64,000 nt of DNA from a virus. The DNA lies in the IMG/VR virus record IMGVR_UViG_3300044701_002547, positions 1-64,000 of that record; one strand, written 5' to 3'. The notes under the pieces are model-generated. The model had not been told where the DNA came from. It ran no database searches and saw only the letters and a list, made by a program, of their open reading frames with translations. How positions within the stretch are numbered: the stretch's first letter is position 1; the number at the start of each line of letters is the position of its first letter. Below, one piece after another: positions 52,151 through 59,819 of this stretch. The position numbers and the translations under genes were made by a program.

Positions 52151-53068
52151 ATGGGTTTTGCCGACCTTAAAAAACAATCTAAACTTGGTTCTCTCACCGA
52201 AAAACTGGTGAAAGAAGTTGAAAAAATGAATAATAATACATCATCTGGCGATGATCGTGTGTGGAAACTTGATTGCGACAAATCTGGTAATGGTTACGCA
52301 GTCATTCGCTTTCTGCCTGCTCCCGATGGTGAAGATCTGCCCTTTGTGAAACTTTATAGCCACGCCTTTCAAGGTCCTGGCGGTTGGTATATTGAAAATT
52401 CTTTGACCACTATGGGGCAAAAAGATCCCGTTTCGGAAATGAATACCGAACTGTGGAACAATGGAACTGATGCAGGTAAAGAACTGGCACGTAAGCAGAA
52501 GCGCAAACTGACTTACATTAGCAATATTTACGTTGTGAAGGATCCTGCTAATCCTGAGAACGAAGGTAAAGTCTTCTTGTTCAAGTTTGGTAAAAAAATC
52601 TTTGATAAACTCACTGCTGCAATGCAACCTGAGTTTGAAGATGAGGAAGCAATTGACCCCTTTGACTTCTGGAAGGGTGCTAACTTCAAACTGAAGGCAA
52701 AGAATGTTGCTGGTTATCGTAACTATGATTCCAGCGAGTTTGCGAATCCTTCTGCTCTCCTAGACAACGATGATGAACTGGAATCAGTCTGGAAAAAGCA
52801 ATATTCTCTTGCTGAACTCGTCGCTGCCGATCAGTTCAAAACCTATGACGAACTGAAAAAGCGTCTTGGTTATGTTCTGGGTTCTAAAGGTTCTTCCCGT
52901 GTGGATGAAGAAGTTGAGAGTGAGGACAACACCCGTGGTTCTGCTCCCGACCTTGATGACGAACTCCGCAGCGAACTTAATAATTTGAAACCGACTCGTC
53001 GTGCTCCCGTTGAGGATGATGATGACGATGCGCTTTCATACTTCGCAAAGTTGGCATCTGACGACTGA
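52151..53068 (+). CDS. 32: Single-stranded DNA-binding protein gp32
   Basis: The 305-aa protein matches T4 gp32: YAVIRFLPAPDGEDLPFVKLYSHAFQG, GGWYIENSLTTMGQKDPV, ISNIYVVKDPANPENEGKVFLFKFGKKIFDKL, and FWKGANFKLKAKNVAGYRNYDSSEF. The C-terminus is acidic (VEDDDDDALSYFAKLASDD), the usual protein-interaction tail. Only one Cys is present (residue 42), so the T4 zinc-binding cysteines are missing. It coats ssDNA during replication and recombination. Confidence 0.95.
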   Translation: MGFADLKKQSKLGSLTEKLVKEVEKMNNNTSSGDDRVWKLDCDKSGNGYAVIRFLPAPDGEDLPFVKLYSHAFQGPGGWYIENSLTTMGQKDPVSEMNTELWNNGTDAGKELARKQKRKLTYISNIYVVKDPANPENEGKVFLFKFGKKIFDKLTAAMQPEFEDEEAIDPFDFWKGANFKLKAKNVAGYRNYDSSEFANPSALLDNDDELESVWKKQYSLAELVAADQFKTYDELKKRLGYVLGSKGSSRVDEEVESEDNTRGSAPDLDDELRSELNNLKPTRRAPVEDDDDDALSYFAKLASDD

Positions 53069-53073
53069 TTCTG

Positions 53074-53082
53074 TGCTATAAT
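53074..53082 (+). promoter_or_regulatory. Extended -10 promoter TGCTATAAT nested with a terminator
   Basis: TGC-TATAAT lies just before the terminator hairpin. Initiation near 53089 would begin within the hairpin's 5' arm. The only -35-like match, TTGGCA at 53051, is at 20 nt spacing. Confidence 0.55.
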
Positions 53083-53084
53083 AC

Positions 53085-53113
53085 GGGGGAGGTCAAGGGT
53101 CTCCCCTTTTTTT
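53085..53113 (+). terminator. Rho-independent terminator after gp32
   Basis: The stem GGGGAG/CTCCCC is followed by seven T, and the T run touches the ATG of the next gene. Confidence 0.85.
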
Positions 53114-53701
53114 ATGAAATCTGATTACTACATTGACCGAATTACAAAAAAACAGGCAGAAGAACTTCTACTGACCTATCACTATCTCAAAGATATTTCA
53201 AAGGATTTTAAGTCTGGGTATAATTATGGACTTTTTAAGAAGAATGATTTCTCTCCTTTAAATATTGGACAATTGCTTGGGGCAATAATTTTCACGGGTC
53301 TCCCTGTTCCAGAAATTGCCAAAGGCGCTTTTGGTCTAGAACGAAATGAACAACAAGGACTTTTTGAACTTTCGCGTCTCTGCATCCACCCAGACATACA
53401 ATCTGGTGAGCATAATATCACTTCTTGGTTTGTTTCAAGAGCGATTAGACAGTTACGGAAGGATACTGAAGTTAAAGCAATTATCTCTTACGCTGATAGT
53501 GATTTTCATTCTGGCACAATCTATCGCGCTTGTAATTTCCAATATTGCGGACTCTCAGACCCAAAAAAAGACTTCTACTTTGCAGACGGAACTAAACACT
53601 CTAGAGGCAAAGTTAAAGGTGCTGCAGGAGAATGGAAAGAACGCTCCCGCAAACACCGATATGTAATGGTCTTTGATAAGTCTTTAAATCTCTTATGGTG
53701 A
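53114..53701 (+). CDS. Mom-like DNA modification protein (GNAT-related)
   Basis: The 195-aa protein has LLLTYHYLKDIS, LGAIIFTGLPV, LFELSRLCIHPDIQSGEHNITSWFVSRAIRQLRKD, and AIISYADSDFHSGTIYRACNFQYCGLS. This order matches the phage Mu Mom family, which modifies adenine in DNA to block restriction. GTKHSRGKVKG and KHRYVMVFDK fit the C-terminal core. The ATG abuts a terminator T run and no ribosome-binding site is visible. Its 3' end overlaps the convergent gp53 gene by 9 nt. Confidence 0.85.
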   Translation: MKSDYYIDRITKKQAEELLLTYHYLKDISKDFKSGYNYGLFKKNDFSPLNIGQLLGAIIFTGLPVPEIAKGAFGLERNEQQGLFELSRLCIHPDIQSGEHNITSWFVSRAIRQLRKDTEVKAIISYADSDFHSGTIYRACNFQYCGLSDPKKDFYFADGTKHSRGKVKGAAGEWKERSRKHRYVMVFDKSLNLLW

Positions 53702-54340
53702 GGTAACTCTGGTATTCTCGGTCTTAATAGTCTTATTATCTACATATTGCGATGACTTACCATAAGTCATTTCTCTTCTAGTATCAAGAAGAACTTGTTG
53801 TAAATATCTTGGTTTTAGGACGTAAATACCTCTTTTTTCATTGTTCTTACGAACTTCATATTCGTAATTAGTTATTCCATTAACAGGATTGAGTGTAGTA
53901 ATAATATTATCTGGATTTGGAATTGTAAAATCAGAATCCACAACTTTACCAGCGGGAAGAATTAAACGATCTTGCGAATCTTTGACTTCTGTAGTTTCAT
54001 AATGGTGAATTGCATTCAAATCTTCACCATAAATTTCTTCCGCATAATCATAAATTTGTCTATCAGAAAGGGGCCATTGATCTCTTACATTTGTAATTCC
54101 AGCAGTTACTAATACAACCCAATCATACTGAACACTTCCGTAAAGTTCTTCTGCAACAAGTTCTGGACGTGATCCATCGGGAATTTGATACTTATCAAAG
54201 ATAGTGAATACATTTTGTAAGTCATCACGAAGTTTAACTCTACGAAATAGATTTTTTACAAGTAAATAATCACTTGAAGACTTTCTATTCGATAAGAATG
54301 ATTGATACTCTAAGTTTGGAAGTTCTCTGAAATAGCTCAT
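53693..54340 (-). CDS. 53: Baseplate wedge protein gp53
   Basis: The 215-aa protein begins MSYFRELPNLEYQSFLSNRKSSSDYLLVKNLFRRVKLRDDL, a classic gp53 opening with I/F-x-Y and K-x-F-R. It continues with FDKYQIPDGSRPELVAEELYGSVQYDWVVLVTAGITNVRDQWPLS. gp53 closes the wedge and links wedges to the hub. It is the last gene of the minus-strand block and overlaps gp48 by one base. Confidence 0.92.
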   Translation of the reverse strand: MSYFRELPNLEYQSFLSNRKSSSDYLLVKNLFRRVKLRDDLQNVFTIFDKYQIPDGSRPELVAEELYGSVQYDWVVLVTAGITNVRDQWPLSDRQIYDYAEEIYGEDLNAIHHYETTEVKDSQDRLILPAGKVVDSDFTIPNPDNIITTLNPVNGITNYEYEVRKNNEKRGIYVLKPRYLQQVLLDTRREMTYGKSSQYVDNKTIKTENTRVTSP

Positions 54341-55221
54341 TAGAATCCTGTTCCCTCTGCGCCTATTCCTGTATCGTAATCCTCAGCATATATTGGGCTG
54401 AGTTCTTTAAAAGTAAGACTTAAAACTATATTTACTGGTGCTCCATCAGAATAAGTTGCGTAAGTTCCAGAACCAGTATAATTAACTCCTACTCCAGTAA
54501 GAGCACAAATTTTAAATCTATTTAGATATGGATGACGATTTCCTCCACTCATATATTCAAGTCGGAATACATCAGGTGCCTTTAAGAATAATCCACTACC
54601 AGTTCCTACTCCTTGTCTTTTTGCAGCACTATATTTTTTAAATTTTCTAATGATTTGTTTGACTACTTGTGCTTCTTTTTGTGAGCGAGGGACCATATCA
54701 AATGCAAATGAAAATGGCTGTCTTAAAGAAACACCTGAAAAAATTAATTCAATATTCGAGTTAGTGACTGCTCCTGCGTATCTTGAAAGAGTTTTATCAA
54801 TAGATGTATTTCCTCCAAATAATATGTTAGTTCCTAGTTTTATTCCTAAAGCAGTATAAAATTTTTGAGCTGATCCACCAGTAAGTTCATCAAGTGCTGT
54901 GTTTGCAGTGTTTTTTATTGCGTTTATATCTAAACTTCCTAAATTTTGTAATAAACCTGCTGTTCCTGCTTCTAATGGATTTAAAGAACTTTCTCCCCAT
55001 CCAGTAGCATTCGTATCCTTTATGTCTTCAGGAATAGGAAGTATAAAATAATCCAATTCTTTCTTTACATCTCTAGGATCTCCTGCTGTTGGTGCTGCAA
55101 GAGGAGTGGGACTATTTTGGACAGGTGAAAATCCTGGAGCTTTATATTCAAGCGCAGTAATCTTTAAATAATCATCAGAAGAATCAAGCTTAGTAAGTGG
55201 ATATCTTAACAGTTCTGCCAT
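54340..55221 (-). CDS. 48: Baseplate tail-tube cap protein gp48
   Basis: The 293-aa protein starts LLRYPLTKLDSSDDYLKITALEYKAPGFSPVQ. Its C-terminal half holds the tube-type region NIELIFSGVSLRQPFSFAFDMVPRSQKEAQVVKQIIRKFKKYSAAKR and DVFRLEYMSGGNRHPYLNRFKICALTGVGVNYTGSGTYATYSDGAPVNIVLSLTFKELSPIYAEDY. This matches gp48, which caps the hub and seeds tail-tube growth. The Gly/Pro-rich insert at residues about 34-60 is probably a loop. Confidence 0.88.
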   Translation of the reverse strand: MAELLRYPLTKLDSSDDYLKITALEYKAPGFSPVQNSPTPLAAPTAGDPRDVKKELDYFILPIPEDIKDTNATGWGESSLNPLEAGTAGLLQNLGSLDINAIKNTANTALDELTGGSAQKFYTALGIKLGTNILFGGNTSIDKTLSRYAGAVTNSNIELIFSGVSLRQPFSFAFDMVPRSQKEAQVVKQIIRKFKKYSAAKRQGVGTGSGLFLKAPDVFRLEYMSGGNRHPYLNRFKICALTGVGVNYTGSGTYATYSDGAPVNIVLSLTFKELSPIYAEDYDTGIGAEGTGF

Positions 55222-55229
55222 TTACTTTT

Positions 55230-55610
55230 TTAACTATTTAGACGAATATTTCCAAAAGGTAGTTTTCTTAAATCGCTGAGCTCTTCTTGATAAACCTCAT
55301 ACATTCCTCCAGCAACTTCATCCCAAGTATATTGCCTTTCTTCTCCCCAATGATAATTAAATCCTCTAAATCCCCACTTATATACATTCGTAACGGCAAC
55401 TAGGGGGTTTTGATCGTATCTTGTATTTGGAGTCTTAGCATTATAAACAAAAATGTAAAATGCTCCTGCTCTTGGGGGGTCTTTAGTTTCTCTAAGAATG
55501 CCCATTAGTTCAAGCATTATATCATCCGCTCTTTCAGTTCCATTCAGTTCTTTTACGAGTCTTGCTACTCGATTTCTTTTTGATTTTTGTTGAAGAGTCT
55601 TTCTTGGCAT
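55230..55610 (-). CDS. Conserved cyanophage protein between gp48 and gp4 (126 aa)
   Basis: A basic N-terminus (MPRKTLQQKSKRNRVARLVKELNG) is followed by a helix, then an aromatic core: FYIFVYNAKTPNTRYDQNPLVAVTNVYKWGFRGFNYHWGEERQYTWDEVAGGMYEVYQEEL. The gene is locked between gp48 and gp4 with a one-base overlap. I do not know its function; a baseplate or head-completion helper is possible. No enzymatic motif is evident. Confidence 0.7.
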   Translation of the reverse strand: MPRKTLQQKSKRNRVARLVKELNGTERADDIMLELMGILRETKDPPRAGAFYIFVYNAKTPNTRYDQNPLVAVTNVYKWGFRGFNYHWGEERQYTWDEVAGGMYEVYQEELSDLRKLPFGNIRLNS

Positions 55611-56053
55611 TACTTGATACCGAGTTCGTTTTCCGTAATTACCTTAAATTCGTATCCACGATCAGCACACCACTCTCTTGCTGCTTCCCACTTGGATTGA
55701 TTTTTGGCATATTCATAGACCTCACTGATATATTGCTTAGTTTGTCTCTTTGGTTTTGGTGGAGGAATTGTTTGTCTTTTTGGTTTAATCTCAATCATAT
55801 ACTTTTTAATTGCTCCACTACTTTCTTTCACCTTAATTAGAAAGTCGGGAAAATAACGATGAGGTTTTCCGTCTAGTGGAGATTTATACCAAACAAACAT
55901 TTCTTCATTGGACCATTCTAAAATGTTTTCATTTGTATCACAATATTTCATAAATTTACGTTCCCAACTTGATCTATAGTATATTTCACAGGGATTTCCT
56001 TTATATTTTTTTGGAAATTTTGGTGAGTATTTCCCTTGCAAAAATTTTTTCAT
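55610..56053 (-). CDS. 4: Head completion protein gp4 (endonuclease-like fold)
   Basis: The 147-aa protein matches T4 gp4 (gp50): GKYSPKFPKKYKGNPCEIYYRSSWERKFMKYCD, VWYKSPLDGKPHRYFPDFLIKVKESSG, then MIEIKPKRQTIPP and WEAAREWCADRGYEFKVITENEL. The D...EIK pattern is a PD-(D/E)XK core. gp4 trims or closes packaged DNA ends before tail joining. Its start overlaps the stop of the GIY-YIG gene upstream. Confidence 0.93.
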   Translation of the reverse strand: MKKFLQGKYSPKFPKKYKGNPCEIYYRSSWERKFMKYCDTNENILEWSNEEMFVWYKSPLDGKPHRYFPDFLIKVKESSGAIKKYMIEIKPKRQTIPPPKPKRQTKQYISEVYEYAKNQSKWEAAREWCADRGYEFKVITENELGIK

Positions 56054-56709
56054 TTATTTTTATCCCATTTCCATTGCCCCTTTATTCTTCCAAGCACAAA
56101 ATCTTGTCCCGGACTTTCAATAGATCTTTTATTAATTTTTCCATTATTCCACCACTTTGTTCCTTTTGATAAACCCAATTTATCATTTGGGGGCCTTATT
56201 CCTTTTTCTTTTAAAGTTTGTGATATTTGTTTGCGTTGTTTTTGTCCTTCTTCTGTTTGATAGTAATTTAATCTATCTATTGATTTTAATTTTTTATATT
56301 CTTCTGTATGTTTTTTTCCAGTCCAAAAATTTCCGTATAATTTTTTATACTCTTTTAATCTTTCACCTTTTGGATCAGGTGCAGATTTTCCTTTATTTTT
56401 TAAACTTATTTTATTTTTAGTTTCTTCCGTATGATTAAATCCCAGTAAGCCTTCTCCACCTAATGTTTGATTATATTCTGGGTTAATTTTGCTAATCCAA
56501 AATTTTTCTCTTTCTAATAAATTATCCCAATCTTTACATTCTTCTATTTTTTCAATATAAAAATTTTCTTCTCCATATTTTACTATTGCTTTTGCTATTC
56601 CACAATTTAAATGTTTTTTATGTTCATTAAATCTTTTATTTAATGATCTAGATGTTATTCCTATATATTTTTTATTATTGATTTTATTAATTATTTGATA
56701 TACAAACAT
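56050..56709 (-). CDS. GIY-YIG homing endonuclease with NUMOD3-like motifs
   Basis: The N-terminus reads VYQIINKINNKKYIGITSRSLNKRFNEHK, a GIY-YIG-type catalytic module with the conserved Arg (residue 26) and the E in LLEREKFWISKI. NPEYNQTLGGEG and HTEETKNKISLKNKGK are NUMOD3-type DNA-binding repeats, and HTEEYKKLKS and TEEGQKQRKQIS are further copies. It lies between gp4 and the promoter region, with a 4-nt overlap, so it behaves as a mobile cassette in the head-completion operon. Cleavage site unknown. Confidence 0.9.
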   Translation of the reverse strand: MFVYQIINKINNKKYIGITSRSLNKRFNEHKKHLNCGIAKAIVKYGEENFYIEKIEECKDWDNLLEREKFWISKINPEYNQTLGGEGLLGFNHTEETKNKISLKNKGKSAPDPKGERLKEYKKLYGNFWTGKKHTEEYKKLKSIDRLNYYQTEEGQKQRKQISQTLKEKGIRPPNDKLGLSKGTKWWNNGKINKRSIESPGQDFVLGRIKGQWKWDKNK

Positions 56710-56733
56710 TATTTTTATGTTAGGTCTCCCTTA

Positions 56734-56741
56734 TATTTATA
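56734..56741 (-). promoter_or_regulatory. Late promoter TATAAATA (minus strand)
   Basis: A perfect TATAAATA on the minus strand lies 24 nt before the GIY-YIG start. It is the only clear late promoter for the minus block GIY-YIG, gp4, gp48, gp53. Confidence 0.7.
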
Positions 56742-56767
56742 ATTTAACTTTCCGTTGTAAGAAGACA

Positions 56768-56775
56768 TCTAAATA
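56768..56775 (+). promoter_or_regulatory. Variant late promoter TCTAAATA for the hub operon
   Basis: CTAAATA lies 33 nt upstream of the gp54 GTG start and is divergent from the minus-strand late promoter 30 nt away. Confidence 0.45.
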
Positions 56776-56808
56776 ACTGTAGCATAATACTCATATAAGG
56801 TATTTAGA

Positions 56809-57624
56809 GTGTCGACAATAAGACCCAGAAAAATATCTACTTTCAGATCACTCTTTGGAAATCTAGCACAAACATCTCATTATCAAGTAATTTTTGGAGG
56901 ACTACCTGTTCCCTTGACAAATTATTTGATACGCAGGTCAGTAACTTTACCATTTGTTGCTGAAAATGCGGGTCTGCTTTGTTTCAATGCATCTCTTCCA
57001 ACAGCATCCTTTGCCACTAAAAATGTTGATGGAAACTTCACTGGAGTTAGTGAAAAATTTGCTACTGCCAGAATGTATGATGAAATTGGATTGGATTTTT
57101 ATGTTGATAGTAATTATCAACAAATGAAGTTTTTAGAATCTTGGATGGAATTCATTGCAAGTGGTTCTCATAATCCACTTGGAAGTAGTTTGCCGCCAGT
57201 CAATCAGGCAAATGCAAACTACTTTATGAGAATGCAATATCCAGAAACTTATAAGTGTAGTTTCACTAGAATTTTAAAATTTGATAGAGATTATAATCAA
57301 GAAATAGAATACAGGTTTATAGGTCTTTGGCCTTATGCTATGAGCGCACCTACAATTTCTTATCAATCATCTGAGATTATGAAAGTTTCTGCGACATTTA
57401 AATTTGATCGTTACATTGCAGGAAGAGCACTCAGCATCAACACTTTTATAGGTGATGATAATAACAAGCAATCAACTCAAACTGGAGATGTAACAACATC
57501 TAGACTGATTCCAGTTCGTGGTAACAGTGGTGTTGTTTTTTATGACGCTAATATAGATACGAGAACAACTGCTGAAGTTAATAGAAGATTCTTTGATGCT
57601 CAAGGACGCCCAGTTATCAACTAA
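56809..57624 (+). CDS. 54: Baseplate-tail tube initiator-type protein gp54 (tentative)
   Basis: The 271-aa protein probably starts at GTG (SD-like TAAGG about 9 nt upstream). It has a tail-tube-type layout: ASLPTASFATKNVDGNFTGVSEKFATARMYDEIGLDFYVDSNYQQMKFLESWMEFIASGS, then YPETYKCSFTRILKFDRDYNQEIEYRFIGLWPYAMSAPTISYQSSEIMKVSATFKFDRY. gp54 shares the gp19/gp48 tube fold. The position between gp4 and gp26 fits, but a gp19-type paralogue cannot be excluded. Confidence 0.65.
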   Translation: MSTIRPRKISTFRSLFGNLAQTSHYQVIFGGLPVPLTNYLIRRSVTLPFVAENAGLLCFNASLPTASFATKNVDGNFTGVSEKFATARMYDEIGLDFYVDSNYQQMKFLESWMEFIASGSHNPLGSSLPPVNQANANYFMRMQYPETYKCSFTRILKFDRDYNQEIEYRFIGLWPYAMSAPTISYQSSEIMKVSATFKFDRYIAGRALSINTFIGDDNNKQSTQTGDVTTSRLIPVRGNSGVVFYDANIDTRTTAEVNRRFFDAQGRPVIN

Positions 57625-57627
57625 ATA
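57620..57627 (+). promoter_or_regulatory. Variant late promoter ACTAAATA overlapping the gp54 stop
   Basis: CTAAATA includes the gp54 TAA and lies 25 nt before the gp26 start, the same arrangement as at 25598 and 32604. Confidence 0.45.
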
Positions 57628-57652
57628 AATTTACTGAAGTTTTTAGGTTATT

Positions 57653-58372
57653 ATGCCTTTACCAACAATTGCAACACCAACTTATGAGTTGGAAATTCCT
57701 TCATTAAAGAAGAAAATTAAATACAGACCTTTTCTAGTTAAAGAAGAAAAGATTCTGATTATTGCGATGGAGAGTGAAGATCCAAAGCAAATTGCAGACG
57801 CATTAAAAACTGTAATTGGAAATTGCATTCTAACTCGCGGAATTAAAGTTGATCAATTATCAATCTTTGATATTGAATATCTCTTTCTAAACATTCGTGG
57901 AAAATCAGTCGGTGAAGATGTTGATGTTCTTTTAACTTGTCCAGACGATGGAACAACACAAGTTCCTGCAACAATTAATCTAGATGAGATTAAAGTAGTT
58001 GTAAAATCAGAACATTCGAGAGATATTAAACTTGATGAAAGTTTAACTTTAAGAATGAAATATCCTTCAATGCAAGAATTCGTTAAGAATAATTTCTCAA
58101 ACGAAGATAATAGTGGAATTCAAGATACTTTTAATATGATTGCTTCTTGTATTGAACAAATTTATAGTGAAGAAGAATCTTGGGCGGCGGCAGATTCTAC
58201 CAAAAAAGAATTAAATGAGTTTCTAGAACAACTGACTTCTCAACAATTTAAAGAAGTTGAAAAGTTCTTTGAAACGATGCCTAAACTTTCTCATACTGTT
58301 AAAGTTAAGAATCCAAATACTGGCGTCGAAAGTGAAGTTGTACTTGAGGGTTTAACATCTTTTTTCGCCTAG
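57653..58372 (+). CDS. 26: Baseplate hub assembly protein gp26
   Basis: The 239-aa protein opens with YELEIPSLKKKIKYRPFLVKEEKILIIAMESEDPKQIADALKTVIGNCI and has LSIFDIEYLFLNIRGKSVGEDVDVLLTCPDDG, the signature of the T4_baseplate family. Its C-terminal half is helical, ending VEKFFETMPKLSHTVKV. In T4, gp26 and gp51 help assemble the hub. A tiny gene, a likely gp51 counterpart, follows 2 nt downstream. Confidence 0.92.
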   Translation: MPLPTIATPTYELEIPSLKKKIKYRPFLVKEEKILIIAMESEDPKQIADALKTVIGNCILTRGIKVDQLSIFDIEYLFLNIRGKSVGEDVDVLLTCPDDGTTQVPATINLDEIKVVVKSEHSRDIKLDESLTLRMKYPSMQEFVKNNFSNEDNSGIQDTFNMIASCIEQIYSEEESWAAADSTKKELNEFLEQLTSQQFKEVEKFFETMPKLSHTVKVKNPNTGVESEVVLEGLTSFFA

Positions 58373-58374
58373 GA

Positions 58375-58548
58375 ATGGCGCACGAAGATCTTGCGTCATA
58401 TTATAAAACTAACTTTGCTCTCATTCAGCATCATAAATATTCATTAACAGAGTTAGAAAATATGATCCCTTGGGAGCGCGAAATTTATATTACTTTACTC
58501 CAACAGTATATCGAAGAAGAAAACCTGAAGAATTCACCGAATGGCTAA
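58375..58548 (+). CDS. 51: Tiny hub-assembly protein, probable gp51 counterpart (57 aa)
   Basis: This ORF encodes LASYYKTNFALIQHHKYSLTELENMIPWEREIYITLLQQYIEEENLK, an entirely helical product. The WEREIY...L..YIEEEN segment is characteristic of small tail-assembly chaperones paired with a larger chaperone, as gp26 is here. It starts 2 nt after gp26 and overlaps the next gene by 8 nt. Length and position support gp51, though sequence identity to T4 gp51 is not evident. Confidence 0.6.
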   Translation: MAHEDLASYYKTNFALIQHHKYSLTELENMIPWEREIYITLLQQYIEEENLKNSPNG

Positions 58549-59818
58549 CGGAACTCCTACAAGTAGTATTGAACTGATAGGTCTTCAAAGTCAGGTAGAA
58601 GGAGTTCGTTCGGAACTTGTTTCAACTAATAACGGTCTTATAGGAATTGCAAATTTAATTCGCACTGACGGTGCCCAAGATCAGCAAAGACTTTTAGATG
58701 AAAGAAGAGATCAACAACTTTTATCTGAAAGAAAAATTAGAATGGGTCAAGAAGAAGCACTTGAAAGGCAAGTATCTGCTTCTTTTGTAGAACCTGTAAA
58801 TAAATTAGAAAGAAATTTAAGTTCTACTTTTGGTAATATTCAAAAAGCTTTAAATTTTTTGTTTGTTGGTGCTGTTAGTGGAGTATTCTTAAAAGGTTTA
58901 GGTAAAGCAGTTGATTTAGGTAAAAGTACTCTTGCTGGAGTTGGAAGTCTTTTAACAAATATTTTTGGTGCGATAGGATCTGGACTAGGAACTATTAAAA
59001 ATGGTTTTGGGTCAGTTTTAAAGTCTATTGGTGGGGTTGTGGATGATATATCAAAGGGAATATTATCTCTTGCTAAATCTCCATTTAAAGCTATTGCTGA
59101 TGCTTTTAGTAAATTATTAGGAAAAGGAACCCCAACGCCAACACCTACTCCAACTCCGAGACCAACAACTACTTCACCTGGAGGTGGTGGTGCTTTAAGG
59201 TCTCTACAAAGATTTTTGGGACCAATAACACGACTTGCTTCTGGATTTGGTGCAGTTTCTTCTGCTATGGAGGGGGATTATGTTGGTGCTGGAGTATATG
59301 GCGCTGCTGCATTATTACCAAATCCACTTACAGGTTCGGCAGCTTTAGCATATAGTTTTTTTGGAGATCAAATAAAAGAAGGGTTGTCTAATATTACAAA
59401 TCAATTTGGAAATTTTGATTTTCAAGGTTTATCTATTCCAAATCTTTTTGGAATGAATGATGGAGAAACTAATTTAGATGCCTCAAGTGCTTCTGCAGGT
59501 TCTGCAGGAGAAGTGGCAGCTCCTGTTACAAGCACAACAACTTCTGCAGCACAACCAGCAGGACCACAACGACTTCAAGTAATTCCATTTAGATCCGACC
59601 AATCTCAAGTTCAAACTCCACCAGCACAGCAAAGGAACTTACAACCTCCCGCAGAACCTGCTCCAGATGTTGTCTATCTTCAAAGTGGCAATCAACAAGA
59701 ATCTACAGTTGCTTCTAGTGGAGGTGGAACTTTAACTGATGTTCCATTAATTCCTTCTGCAAATCCTGATAATTTTTACACATTATATGCTCAACTAAAT
59801 TATAATGTGGTGATATAA
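58541..59818 (+). CDS. Hub/tape-measure-type structural protein (425 aa)
   Basis: The N-terminal 95 residues are helical with coiled-coil character (QDQQRLLDERRDQQLLSERKIRMGQEEALERQV). A hydrophobic, glycine-rich stretch follows (LNFLFVGAVSGVFLKGLGKAVDLG...LLTNIFGAIGSGLGTIKNGFG, about 105-165), then a Thr/Pro linker (TPTPTPTPTPRPTTT, about 198-212) and another hydrophobic block. The Pro/Gln-rich C-terminus is disordered. The position between gp26/gp51 and the tail lysin suggests a tape-measure or hub role. It is shorter than T4 gp29 (590 aa), so the assignment is tentative. Confidence 0.6.
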   Translation: MANGTPTSSIELIGLQSQVEGVRSELVSTNNGLIGIANLIRTDGAQDQQRLLDERRDQQLLSERKIRMGQEEALERQVSASFVEPVNKLERNLSSTFGNIQKALNFLFVGAVSGVFLKGLGKAVDLGKSTLAGVGSLLTNIFGAIGSGLGTIKNGFGSVLKSIGGVVDDISKGILSLAKSPFKAIADAFSKLLGKGTPTPTPTPTPRPTTTSPGGGGALRSLQRFLGPITRLASGFGAVSSAMEGDYVGAGVYGAAALLPNPLTGSAALAYSFFGDQIKEGLSNITNQFGNFDFQGLSIPNLFGMNDGETNLDASSASAGSAGEVAAPVTSTTTSAAQPAGPQRLQVIPFRSDQSQVQTPPAQQRNLQPPAEPAPDVVYLQSGNQQESTVASSGGGTLTDVPLIPSANPDNFYTLYAQLNYNVVI

Positions 59819-59819
59819 A

